Assembly: GCF_026167665.1 (NCBI RefSeq)
Contig: NZ_CP098740.1
Location: forward strand, 2,666,001 to 2,730,000
Length of the DNA stretch: 64,000 bases
Direction of reading: 5' to 3'
Source: Streptomyces drozdowiczii
Lineage (GTDB): Bacteria; Actinomycetota; Actinomycetes; Streptomycetales; Streptomycetaceae
In this document: positions 25,696-33,365 of the stretch, one piece after another
Layout of the letters: each line of letters begins with the position of its first letter
Numbering within the stretch: the first letter of the stretch is position 1
Made by a program: the position numbers and the translations under genes
The notes under the pieces: model-generated
What the model was told of the DNA's origin: nothing
The model's input: the letters and a program-made list of their open reading frames with translations, nothing else
Databases searched by the model: none

Positions 25696-26181
25696 GTGCA
25701 GAGCCGAGGTACCTCCCCCATCTGGGACCTGCCCCGGTTCAACGGCGCGCCCGCCCCCGAGGCCGAGGCGGCCCTGCTCGGGTGCTTCGGCAGCGCGGCC
25801 TGGGCGCGGCGGCTCGCCGCCCACCGCCCCTACCCGGACGCGGAGGCGCTGCTCGCCGCGGCCGACGAGGCGGCCTACGACCTCGCCCCCGCCGATCACG
25901 CCGAGGCGCTGGCGGCCGAGGTGTCCCCGGGGCTGCGGCCGGACGCGCCGCGCTCCGCCCATCTCGCGCTGGCCGCCGCCCACGCCGAGTACGAACGCAA
26001 GTTCGGCCATGTCTTCGTGATCTGCCTGGACGGCTATCCGCCCGCCGAGCACCCCGACCAGGTGCTGGCCGGCATCCGGGCCCGCCTCGCGCACGAGGAG
26101 GACCGGGAGCGGGCGGTCACGGCCGACGAGATGAGGCGACTCGCCCGGGGCCGCCTGGCCGCGTTGGTATCGAGTCGATAA
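25696..26181 (+). CDS. OHCU decarboxylase-like protein (ureide/purine catabolism)
   Basis: Family of 2-oxo-4-hydroxy-4-carboxy-5-ureidoimidazoline decarboxylase, which completes urate oxidation to S-allantoin. The 161-residue frame has LPRFNGAPAPEAEAALLGCFGSAAWARRLAAHRPYPD (about 13-49), ADHAEALAA, and AAAHAEYERKFGHVFVICLDGYP (about 93-115), which matches the RFGFPFV region loosely, then the C-terminal DEMRRLARGRLAALV. GTG 25696 has no ribosome site. An in-frame CTG at 25621 with GGGAG 6 nt upstream would add 25 residues. No other urate genes are adjacent, so the physiological reaction is inferred from family. Confidence 0.78.
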   Translation: MQSRGTSPIWDLPRFNGAPAPEAEAALLGCFGSAAWARRLAAHRPYPDAEALLAAADEAAYDLAPADHAEALAAEVSPGLRPDAPRSAHLALAAAHAEYERKFGHVFVICLDGYPPAEHPDQVLAGIRARLAHEEDRERAVTADEMRRLARGRLAALVSSR

Positions 26182-26424
26182 CGGGTTGGGCGCGGGCCGC
26201 ACGGCCCGGTTTCCCCGGCGCGGAGGGGCCGAGCAGGGCCGCGGAGGGCCGTCCATAGCCCGTCCGTGCCTGTTTCGTTGCCACTTTGATCACACCGGAG
26301 GGCCCCGCGCGATCGAACCGACAAACCGTCGCTACGATGGCCGGGGCCGGTGGACCGTACCCGGCCGGGTCAGACCGACAGTCAAGCCGGCCGACCCCAA
26401 TCCCCGCTCCCGGAGGGTTCTTCC

Positions 26425-26805
26425 GTGCCGGCTGGAACGCTGTACCGCGGCCGGGAAGGCATGTGGTCCTGGGTGGCTCATCGAGTCACCGGTGTCCTCA
26501 TTTTCTTCTTCCTGTTCGTGCATGTCCTGGACACCGCCCTCGTCCGCGTCTCCCCCGAGGCGTACGACGACGTCGTGTCCACGTACAAGACGCCGATCGT
26601 CGCGCTGCTCGAATACGGCCTGGTGGCCGCGATTCTCTTCCACGCGCTGAACGGTCTGCGCATCGTCGCCGTGGACTTCTGGGCCAAGGGCCCGCGCGTT
26701 CAGAAGCAGATGCTCTGGGCCGTGCTGGGCATCTGGATCGTGCTGATGCTGGGTGCCCTGTACCCCGTGCTCGGCCACGCCGTACGCGAACTCTTCGGGA
26801 GCTGA
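26425..26805 (+). CDS. sdhC: Succinate dehydrogenase cytochrome b subunit
   Basis: Membrane anchor of complex II, 126 residues, with three hydrophobic helices (about 18-37, 52-72 and 90-112). The start VPAGTLYRGREGMWSWVAHRVTG matches the SdhC signature with a conserved Ser/His pair before helix 1, and FLFVHVLDT supplies a candidate haem-ligand His. It anchors SdhAB and helps form the quinone site. GTG 26425 has GGAGG 8 nt upstream. It is the first gene of sdhCDAB, 5 nt before sdhD. The 240-nt region upstream should hold the operon promoter (TACGAT at 26333-26338 is a candidate -10). Confidence 0.92.
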   Translation: MPAGTLYRGREGMWSWVAHRVTGVLIFFFLFVHVLDTALVRVSPEAYDDVVSTYKTPIVALLEYGLVAAILFHALNGLRIVAVDFWAKGPRVQKQMLWAVLGIWIVLMLGALYPVLGHAVRELFGS

Positions 26806-26810
26806 GGCCC

Positions 26811-27284
26811 ATGTCCACCGAGACTTCCGCGATCGGCGCCGTCGAGGGCGTTTCCCTGTACGACGCCGACAACCCGGCCCCCGTCATCGAGCCGCCGCGC
26901 AAGCGGACCGGCAAGACCCCCAAGGGCTCGCGCACCAACTTCGAGATGTACGCCTGGCTCTTCATGCGCCTGTCGGGCATCGTGCTGGTCGTCCTGGTCA
27001 TCGGCCACCTGCTGATCCAGCTGGTGCTGGACGGCGGCGTCTCCAAGATCGGCTTCGCCTTCGTGGCGGGCCGCTGGGCCTCGCCGTTCTGGCAGGTCTG
27101 GGACCTGGCGATGCTGTGGCTCGCCATGCTGCACGGCGCCAACGGTCTGCGTACGGTCATCAACGACTACGCCGAACGGGACAACACCCGCTTCTGGCTG
27201 AAGATGCTGCTGTACACCGCCACGGTGTTCACCGTCCTGCTGGGCACGCTGGTGATCTTCACCTTCGACCCGAACATCCGCTAG
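26811..27284 (+). CDS. sdhD: Succinate dehydrogenase hydrophobic membrane anchor
   Basis: Second membrane anchor of complex II, 157 residues. A 45-residue cytosolic N-terminus with a basic PPRKRTGKTPKG segment precedes three helices (about 48-72, 90-113 and 126-150). VLVIGHLLIQLVL contains a likely haem or quinone-site His, and MLHGANGLRTVINDY matches the second family motif. ATG 26811 lies 5 nt after the sdhC stop. It works with SdhC to bind haem b and menaquinone. Identity is clear from size, helices and operon position. Confidence 0.92.
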   Translation: MSTETSAIGAVEGVSLYDADNPAPVIEPPRKRTGKTPKGSRTNFEMYAWLFMRLSGIVLVVLVIGHLLIQLVLDGGVSKIGFAFVAGRWASPFWQVWDLAMLWLAMLHGANGLRTVINDYAERDNTRFWLKMLLYTATVFTVLLGTLVIFTFDPNIR

Positions 27285-27314
27285 GCGCCGGGCCCGAAGG
27301 ACCAGAGGTAAACC

Positions 27315-29069
27315 ATGCAGATCCACACGTACGACACCGTCATCGTCGGCGCCGGCGGCGCCGGCATGCGCGCGGCCATCGAGTCGACCAAGCGCAGCCG
27401 CACCGCCGTGCTGACCAAGCTCTACCCCACCCGCTCCCACACGGGCGCCGCGCAGGGCGGCATGGCCGCCGCGCTGGCCAACGTGGAGGAGGACAACTGG
27501 GAGTGGCACACCTTCGACACGATCAAGGGCGGTGACTACCTGGTCGACCAGGACGCCGCCGAGATCCTGGCGAAGGAGGCCATCGACGCCGTTCTCGACC
27601 TGGAGAAGATGGGCCTGCCGTTCGGCCGCACGCCCGAGGGCCGGATCGACCAGCGCCGCTTCGGCGGTCACTCCCGCAACCACGGCGAGGCCCCGGTCCG
27701 CCGCGCCTGCTACTCGGGCGACCGCACCGGCCACATGATCCTCCAGACGCTGTACCAGAACTGCGTCAAGGAGGGCGTGGAGTTCTTCAACGAGTTCTAC
27801 GTCCTGGACCAGCTGGTGGTCGAGGAGGACGGCGTCAAGAAGTCCGCCGGCGTCGTCGCGTACGAGCTGGCCACCGGCGAGATCCACGTCTTCCAGGCGA
27901 AGGCGGTCATCTACGCCTCCGGCGGCACCGGCAAGTTCTTCAAGGTGACGTCGAACGCCCACACCCTGACCGGTGACGGCCAGGCCGCCTGCTACCGCCG
28001 GGGCCTGCCGCTGGAGGACATGGAGTTCTTCCAGTTCCACCCGACGGGCATCTGGCGCATGGGCATCCTGCTGACGGAGGGCGCCCGCGGTGAGGGCGGC
28101 ATCCTCCGCAACAAGGACGGCGAGCGCTTCATGGAGAAGTACGCGCCCGTCATGAAGGACCTCGCGTCCCGCGACGTCGTGTCCCGCTCCATCTACACGG
28201 AGATCCGCGAGGGCCGCGGCTGCGGTCCCGAGGGCGACCACGTCTACCTCGACCTGACGCACCTCCCGCCGGAGCAGCTGGACGCCAAGCTCCCGGACAT
28301 CACCGAGTTCGCGCGTACGTACCTCGGCATCGAGCCCTACACGGACCCGATCCCGATCCAGCCGACCGCGCACTACGCCATGGGCGGCATCCCGACCAAC
28401 GTCGAGGGCGAGGTGCTGGCCGACAACACCACCGTCGTCCCGGGCCTGTACGCCGCCGGCGAGGTCGCCTGCGTCTCGGTGCACGGCGCCAACCGCCTCG
28501 GCACCAACTCGCTGCTCGACATCAACGTCTTCGGACGCCGCGCGGGCATCGCCGCCGCCGAGTACTCCGCGAAGAGCGACTTCGTCGAGCTTCCCGAGAA
28601 CCCGGCGCAGCAGGTGGTCGACCAGGTCGAGCGGCTGCGCAACTCCACGGGCACCGAGCGGGTCGCGGCGATCCGCCAGGAGCTCCAGGAGTGCATGGAC
28701 GCCAACGTGATGGTGTTCCGCACCGAGCAGACGATCAAGACCGCGGTCGACAAGATCGCGGAGCTGCGCAAGCGCTACCTGGACGTGTCCATCCAGGACA
28801 AGGGCAAGCGGTTCAACACGGACCTGCTGGAGGCCATCGAGCTGGGCAACCTGCTCGACCTCGCCGAGGTCATGGCGACGTCGGCGCTGGCGCGCAAGGA
28901 GTCCCGCGGCGGTCACTACCGCGAGGACTACCCCAACCGCGACGACGTCAACTTCATGCGCCACACCATGGCGTACCGCGAGGTCGCCGAGGACGGCACC
29001 GAGTCGATCCGGCTGGACTACAAGCCGGTCGTCCAGACCCGCTACCAGCCGATGGAGCGTAAGTACTGA
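27315..29069 (+). CDS. sdhA: Succinate dehydrogenase flavoprotein subunit
   Basis: Catalytic FAD subunit, 584 residues, oxidising succinate to fumarate. The dinucleotide fold is DTVIVGAGGAGMRAA (about 6-20). The His that carries covalent FAD is in PTRSHTGAAQGGMAAAL (about 37-52). Active-site blocks are FGGHSRNHGEAPVRRACYSGDRTGH (about 116-139), FHPTGIWRMG, and HGANRLGTNSLLDINVFGRRAG near residue 395. The length is normal for actinobacterial SdhA. AGAGG precedes ATG 27315. The stop overlaps the sdhB ATG by one base (TGATG), so the subunits are coupled. Confidence 0.97.
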   Translation: MQIHTYDTVIVGAGGAGMRAAIESTKRSRTAVLTKLYPTRSHTGAAQGGMAAALANVEEDNWEWHTFDTIKGGDYLVDQDAAEILAKEAIDAVLDLEKMGLPFGRTPEGRIDQRRFGGHSRNHGEAPVRRACYSGDRTGHMILQTLYQNCVKEGVEFFNEFYVLDQLVVEEDGVKKSAGVVAYELATGEIHVFQAKAVIYASGGTGKFFKVTSNAHTLTGDGQAACYRRGLPLEDMEFFQFHPTGIWRMGILLTEGARGEGGILRNKDGERFMEKYAPVMKDLASRDVVSRSIYTEIREGRGCGPEGDHVYLDLTHLPPEQLDAKLPDITEFARTYLGIEPYTDPIPIQPTAHYAMGGIPTNVEGEVLADNTTVVPGLYAAGEVACVSVHGANRLGTNSLLDINVFGRRAGIAAAEYSAKSDFVELPENPAQQVVDQVERLRNSTGTERVAAIRQELQECMDANVMVFRTEQTIKTAVDKIAELRKRYLDVSIQDKGKRFNTDLLEAIELGNLLDLAEVMATSALARKESRGGHYREDYPNRDDVNFMRHTMAYREVAEDGTESIRLDYKPVVQTRYQPMERKY

Positions 29070-29845
29070 TGGCTACACCCACCCTGGACAAGGCCGACAA
29101 GGCTCCCGAGCCCGAGGCCGGCTTCGCCGACTCGCCGTACATCACGGCCACGTTCCGCATCCGGCGGTTCAACCCGGAGGTCTCCGACGAGGCCCAGTGG
29201 CAGGACTTCCAGATCGAGATCGACCCGAAGGAGCGTGTGCTCGACGCCCTTCACAAGATCAAGTGGAACGAGGACGGGACGCTCACGTTCCGCCGGTCCT
29301 GCGCGCACGGCATCTGTGGTTCGGACGCCATGCGGATCAACGGCAAGAACAGGCTCGCCTGCAAGACGCTGATCAAGGACCTGAGCCCGGAGAAGCCGAT
29401 CACGATCGAGGCCATCAAGGGCCTCACGGTCCTCAAGGACCTCGTGGTCGACATGGACCCGTTCTTCCAGGCGTACCGCGACGTCATGCCCTTCCTCATC
29501 ACCAAGGGGAACGAGCCGACCCGCGAGCGCCTTCAGTCGCCCGAGGACCGCGAGCGCTTCGACGACACCACCAAGTGCATCCTGTGCGCCGCGTGCACGT
29601 CCTCGTGCCCGGTGTTCTGGAACGACGGCCAGTACTTCGGCCCGGCGGCGATCGTCAACGCGCACCGCTTCATCTTCGACTCGCGCGACGAGGGCGGCGA
29701 GCAGCGCCTGGAAATCCTCAACGACCGTGACGGTGTGTGGCGTTGCCGCACCACCTTCAACTGCACGGACGCCTGCCCGCGCGGCATCGAGGTCACCAAG
29801 GCGATCCAGGAGGTCAAGCGCGCGCTGATCACGCGTCGCTTCTGA
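29069..29845 (+). CDS. sdhB: Succinate dehydrogenase iron-sulfur subunit
   Basis: Electron-transfer subunit, 258 residues. The [2Fe-2S] cluster is held by CAHGICGSDAM (about residues 75-85) and a following Cys in RLACKTL. The [4Fe-4S] and [3Fe-4S] clusters are held by CILCAACTSSCPVFW (about 171-185) and CTDACPRGIEV (about 232-242). The N-terminal 25 residues are an acidic, Ala/Pro-rich extension. ATG 29069 overlaps the sdhA stop. It passes electrons from FAD to quinone in complex II. A strong hairpin follows the gene. Confidence 0.97.
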   Translation: MATPTLDKADKAPEPEAGFADSPYITATFRIRRFNPEVSDEAQWQDFQIEIDPKERVLDALHKIKWNEDGTLTFRRSCAHGICGSDAMRINGKNRLACKTLIKDLSPEKPITIEAIKGLTVLKDLVVDMDPFFQAYRDVMPFLITKGNEPTRERLQSPEDRERFDDTTKCILCAACTSSCPVFWNDGQYFGPAAIVNAHRFIFDSRDEGGEQRLEILNDRDGVWRCRTTFNCTDACPRGIEVTKAIQEVKRALITRRF

Positions 29846-29863
29846 TCCCCACGCGCAGGTGCG

Positions 29864-29895
29864 GAGGCCCGGTCCCCCTCGGGGGTCCGGGCCTC
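29864..29895 (+). terminator. Terminator of the sdhCDAB operon
   Basis: Arms GAGGCCCGG (29864-29872) and CCGGGCCTC (29887-29895) extended inward by CCCCC/GGGGG, giving a near-continuous stem. It is followed by TTGCTG. It starts 18 nt after the sdhB stop. Confidence 0.88.
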
Positions 29896-29998
29896 TTGCT
29901 GCGCCGGGGTGTGCCCGGACGGTACGGTCGTGCGGGACCGGTGGTCGGTTCACCCACCGCCGCACGGGGGTGCGCGGGGGAGCGAGAGCGGGGGCACG

Positions 29999-30577
29999 TT
30001 GAGCGATCCGAATCCGTACGCGGACGACTCATACAAGTGGGGTCCTTCCCAGCAGCCGGGAACCCCTCCCGGCGCCCCGAACGGCCAGGGCTACGGCTAT
30101 CCGGCGGGCGGCAATCCGGTCTACGGCTACCCGCAGCCGCTCTCCGGCCCGCCCGCGCAGCCGCCCGGCTACGGGTATCCGTCGCAGCCGACCCAGGGTT
30201 ACGGCTATCCGGGCGCGGCCCCGACGGGCGGCGGGACGCCGGTGCTGTCCATCGGGGACATCACGGTGATGAGCGATTCGATCGTGACGCCGTCCGGGAC
30301 GCTGCCCCTCAGGGGCGCGGTGTGGACGGCGACGGACATGTCGCGCACGGAGGAGAAGATCCCGCCGGTGGCGATCGTGCTGGCGATCGTCTTCGCCCTG
30401 GCCTGCCTGATCGGCCTGCTCTTCCTGCTGATGAAGCAGAAGCAGACGACCGGCTTCGTCCAGGTGACGGTGACCAGCGGGGGCCGCCACCACTCCACGA
30501 TGATCCCGGCCGGCCACCCGGACACCTTCGCGATGGTGATGTCCCAGGTCAACACCGCCCGCTCGATGAGCGTCTGA
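29999..30577 (+). CDS. Single-pass membrane protein with Tyr-Gly-Tyr-Pro-rich N-terminus
   Basis: 192 residues from TTG 29999. The first 75 residues are a disordered Pro/Gly/Tyr/Gln-rich tail with repeated GYGYP units (four copies). A short domain (about 80-120, VLSIGDITVMSDSIVTPSGTLPLRG) comes next, and one transmembrane helix (about 124-145) is followed by a C-terminal segment with KQKQTTGFVQVTVTSGGRHHSTMIPAGHPDTFAMVMSQVN. The C-terminal part is characteristic of a conserved actinobacterial protein of unknown role. GGGGGC precedes the TTG. It is a single gene between the sdh terminator and the MarR gene. No function is recognised. Confidence 0.75.
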   Translation: MSDPNPYADDSYKWGPSQQPGTPPGAPNGQGYGYPAGGNPVYGYPQPLSGPPAQPPGYGYPSQPTQGYGYPGAAPTGGGTPVLSIGDITVMSDSIVTPSGTLPLRGAVWTATDMSRTEEKIPPVAIVLAIVFALACLIGLLFLLMKQKQTTGFVQVTVTSGGRHHSTMIPAGHPDTFAMVMSQVNTARSMSV

Positions 30578-30712
30578 GGGCGCACCCGCGATCGAGGGGG
30601 AGCAGCGGCTGAGCGGAGGACGGGCGCCGGCCGGTCGAGGCGGTGGCCGGGCTGCTGGAGCGGGGCGCGGACGGGGTCCGGGAGGAGCTGGGGCGCAAGG
30701 CGGAGGGCTGGG

Positions 30713-31222
30713 TCAGTCCCAGGCCGCCCCGCCCCGGTCCTCCGCGACCACCATGATGCGCCGCAGCATGTCGTTGAGCAGCGCCCGCTCGTCCGCGTCC
30801 AGGACGCCGAGGAGCCGTTCCTCCTCGTGGCCGAGGAAGGCCATCGCGCCGCGCCAGGTCGACCGGCCCTCGTCCGTCAGCACCACGTCGACGCGGCGCC
30901 GGTCCGTGGTGGACGGGGTGCGGCGGACGAAGCCGCGGCGCTCGACCGCGTCCAGCCGGCCGGTGACGGACGCGGGGGCGAGGTCGAGATCGGCGGCCAG
31001 TTCGGACGGGGCCGCCGTGCCGCCGCGCCCGGCCAGCTTGTGCAGGGTGTCGAACTCCTGCCGGTCCAGGTCGAAGTCGACGAGGGACTGCTCGCGCACC
31101 CGGCGCAGATGGACGGAGAGCTTCTTCATCCGGGTCACCGCGCCCTCGACGTCGGCGTCCAGCTCGGGAAGCACGGGTCTCCACCGCTCGACGTGCCCGT
31201 CGGTCCAGTCGCGTCGCTCCAT
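30713..31222 (-). CDS. MarR-family transcriptional regulator
   Basis: Winged-helix dimer of 169 residues. The N-terminal helices carry VEGAVTRMKKLSVHLRRVRE. The DNA-binding region (about 65-110) has EFDTLHKLAGRG, SELAADLDLAPASVTGRLDAVERRGFVRR and the wing TDRRRVDVVLTDEG. The C-terminal helix LNDMLRRIMVVAEDR completes the dimer interface. ATG 31222 is divergent from an MFS exporter gene and shares a 99-bp promoter region that contains two perfect palindromes, so it most likely represses that gene and itself. The ligand is probably a compound exported by the MFS pump. Confidence 0.9.
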   Translation of the reverse strand: MERRDWTDGHVERWRPVLPELDADVEGAVTRMKKLSVHLRRVREQSLVDFDLDRQEFDTLHKLAGRGGTAAPSELAADLDLAPASVTGRLDAVERRGFVRRTPSTTDRRRVDVVLTDEGRSTWRGAMAFLGHEEERLLGVLDADERALLNDMLRRIMVVAEDRGGAAWD

Positions 31223-31263
31223 GGCGCTCAGCCTACGCGGCCGCCTCCGGCGGGGGCAGGGTC

Positions 31264-31314
31264 CTTTCGAAAGCGTAATTCTCGTTGACGGATACTTCGG
31301 TACCGAAATAGATT
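31264..31314 (+). promoter_or_regulatory. MFS promoter with two palindromic operators for MarR
   Basis: The -35 box TTGACG (31285-31290) and the -10 box TAGATT (31309-31314) are 18 nt apart, one of the best promoter matches in the window. The perfect palindrome TTCGGTACCGAA (31296-31307) fills the spacer, and a second one, CTTTCGAAAG (31264-31273), lies just upstream. The MFS ATG follows the -10 box by 7 nt, so the mRNA is probably leaderless. A regulator bound in the spacer would block polymerase directly. Confidence 0.72.
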
Positions 31315-31321
31315 GCCGCGC

Positions 31322-32596
31322 ATGGTCACCCCCGCGCCGCCCACGGCGCACCCTTTAAGGACCCGCTCGTTCCGGCTGCTCTTCATCGGCCGCTCGCTGT
31401 CGATGCTGGGCGACTCCGCGATCCCCGCCGCGCTCACCCTCGCCGTCTATCTGGCCACCGGATCGACCGGCGCCCTCGCCCTGGTGCTGGGGTGCGCGAT
31501 GGTGCCCAAGCTGCTGCTGCTCCCGCTGGGCGGGGTCGTCGGCGACCGCTTCAACGCCCGCACCGTGGCCCTGACCACCGACCTCGTGCGGTGCGCGACC
31601 CAGCTCTTCGTCGGCGCCGAACTGCTCTCCGGCACCCCGGCCCTCTGGCAGATCGCGCTCGCCGAGGCGGTCGGCGGCGCCGCAGGCGCCTTCGCGATGC
31701 CGACCTCCGCCCCGCTGGTCCGGGGCACCGTGGACGAGTCGGGGCTGCTGCGCGCCAACGCGCTGATGGCGGTGGCCTCCGGGACCGCGCGGATCGGCGG
31801 GCCCGCCCTCGCCGGGGCCCTGATCCTCACCGCCGGACCGGGCTGGGCCTTCGTGCTGGACGGTGCCAGCTTCGCGGTGAGCGCCGCCCTGCTGTACGTG
31901 ATCCGGGTCCGCCATGTGCCCATCCCCCGGCGCTCCCTGCTCGGCGACCTCAAGGGCGGCTGGACCGAGGTCCGCAGTCGTGACTGGTACTGGACGAGCC
32001 TGATCGCGCACGCCGTCTGGAACGGGGCGGCGGCCGTGCTGACCACGCTCGGCCCGGCCCTCTTCCTGCACGGCCCCGGCGGCAAGGGGAGCTGGGTCGT
32101 GCTCCTCCAGACCGGCGCGGTGGGCCTGCTGGTCGGCTCGCTGGTGGCCGGCCGCGTCCGGCCACGCCGGGCGGTCCTGGCCGCCAATCTCGCCGGCGCG
32201 CTGTACGTGCTGCCGCTCTGCCTGCTGGCCGCGCACGCCCCGGTGGCCGTCTCGCTCACCGCGTACGGGATCGCCATGGCCGGTCTCGGCTTCCTCAACC
32301 CGGTCTGGGAGACCGCCGTCCAGTCGGCGGTGCCGCCGCAGGCGCTGGCCCGGGTGACCTCGTACGACTGGCTGCTCTCGCTGGCCGCGATGCCGCTGGG
32401 CTACACCCTCGCCCCGCTCGCCGCCTCCGCCTGGAACACGGAGGCCCCGCTCGCCGCGGCCGGGCTGCTGGCCGGTGCGGCCTGCGCGGGCACCGCCCTG
32501 GTGCCGGGCGTACGGCGCTTCGGGGTGCCGGCCGCCGGTGGTGGCGCGGTGCGGGAGACCGGGGCGCCGGCCGGGACGACGCCCGCGGCGGGGTAG
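31322..32596 (+). CDS. MFS transporter (MFS_3/enterobactin-exporter-like)
   Basis: Twelve-helix membrane exporter, 424 residues. The N-terminus has SFRLLFIGRSLSMLGDSAIPAALTLAVYL, and the loop 2-3 motif PLGGVVGDRFNARTVALTTDLVR (about 70-92) is the MFS signature A. ANALMAVASGTARIGGPALAGAL near residue 145 matches the drug-efflux C-like motif. The C-terminus is Gly/Ala/Pro-rich. ATG 31322 directly follows a strong promoter under probable MarR control, which points to inducible efflux of a small toxic molecule. The substrate is unknown. Confidence 0.87.
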   Translation: MVTPAPPTAHPLRTRSFRLLFIGRSLSMLGDSAIPAALTLAVYLATGSTGALALVLGCAMVPKLLLLPLGGVVGDRFNARTVALTTDLVRCATQLFVGAELLSGTPALWQIALAEAVGGAAGAFAMPTSAPLVRGTVDESGLLRANALMAVASGTARIGGPALAGALILTAGPGWAFVLDGASFAVSAALLYVIRVRHVPIPRRSLLGDLKGGWTEVRSRDWYWTSLIAHAVWNGAAAVLTTLGPALFLHGPGGKGSWVVLLQTGAVGLLVGSLVAGRVRPRRAVLAANLAGALYVLPLCLLAAHAPVAVSLTAYGIAMAGLGFLNPVWETAVQSAVPPQALARVTSYDWLLSLAAMPLGYTLAPLAASAWNTEAPLAAAGLLAGAACAGTALVPGVRRFGVPAAGGGAVRETGAPAGTTPAAG

Positions 32597-32623
32597 CGGG
32601 CGCGGCCCGGATACGCTCGGGCC

Positions 32624-33351
32624 GTGGTGAAGGTAGAGAAGAAGGCCCCCGGAGCGAGCAGACGCGTGCGCTGATCCTCGAAACCGCGCTCCGGCTCTTC
32701 CAGGAACGCGGCTACGACCGGACGACCATGCGGGCCATCGCCCAGGAGGCGGGCGTCTCCGTAGGGAACGCCTACTACTACTTCTCGTCCAAGGAGCACC
32801 TGGTCCAGGGCTTCTACGACCGGCTCGCGGCCGAGCACGCGGAGGCGGTGCGCCCGGTCCTGGACGGCGAGAAGGAGCTCGCGGCACGGCTGCGCGGGGT
32901 GCTGCTGACCTGGCTGGACGTGGCGGAGCCGTACCGCCCCTTCGCCACGCAGTTCTTCAAGAACGCGGCCGATCCGGAGAGCCCGCTCAGTCCGTTCTCG
33001 CCGGAGTCGGTCTCCGCGCGCGAGGCGGTCATCGCCATCCACGAGCGCTGCCTGACCGGCTCCAGCACCCGGACGGACCCCGAACTGGCCCCGTTGCTGC
33101 CGCGGTTGATGTGGCTGGCGCACATGGGCCTGGTGCTGTTCTGGGTGTACGACCGGACGGACGGCGCCGCCCGCAGCCGCCGCCTGGTCACGCGTACGGT
33201 CCCGATCGCGGCCCGGGCACTGAGCCTGTCCCGGTTCCGGGTGGTGCGGCCGCTGGTGCGCCAAGTGGCCGAAGTGCTGGAGGAGTTCCTGCCGGAGACG
33301 ACAGCGCGGGCGGCCGGACCGGTGAAGTCCGCGCCGCCCGCGTCGATCTGA
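32624..33351 (+). CDS. TetR-family transcriptional regulator (frameshifted)
   Basis: About 242 residues when repaired. The N-terminus VVKVEKKAP is in one frame. The HTH domain (EQTRALILETALRLFQERGYDRTTMRAIAQEAGVSVGNAYYYFSSKEHLVQGFYD) is in another. Adding one C to the C5 run at 32646-32650 joins them as KAPRSEQTRAL. The ligand-binding domain (about 70-230) has WLDVAEPYRPFATQFFKNAADP and LMWLAHMGLVLFWVYDRT, as in a common streptomycete TetR group. GTG 32624 follows a TACGCT box by 6 nt and is probably leaderless. The stop codon lies in a hairpin shared with the converging gene. The break is probably a base-calling error. Confidence 0.85.
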
Positions 33352-33365
33352 TCCGGGATCAGATC
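33345..33365. terminator. Bidirectional hairpin containing both converging stop codons
   Basis: GATCTGATC (33345-33353) and GATCAGATC (33357-33365) pair perfectly around a CGG loop. The TGA of the TetR gene (33349-33351) and the TGA of the solute-binding gene (33359-33361, minus) lie inside opposite arms. AT content is unusually high for a hairpin in this genome. Confidence 0.7.
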
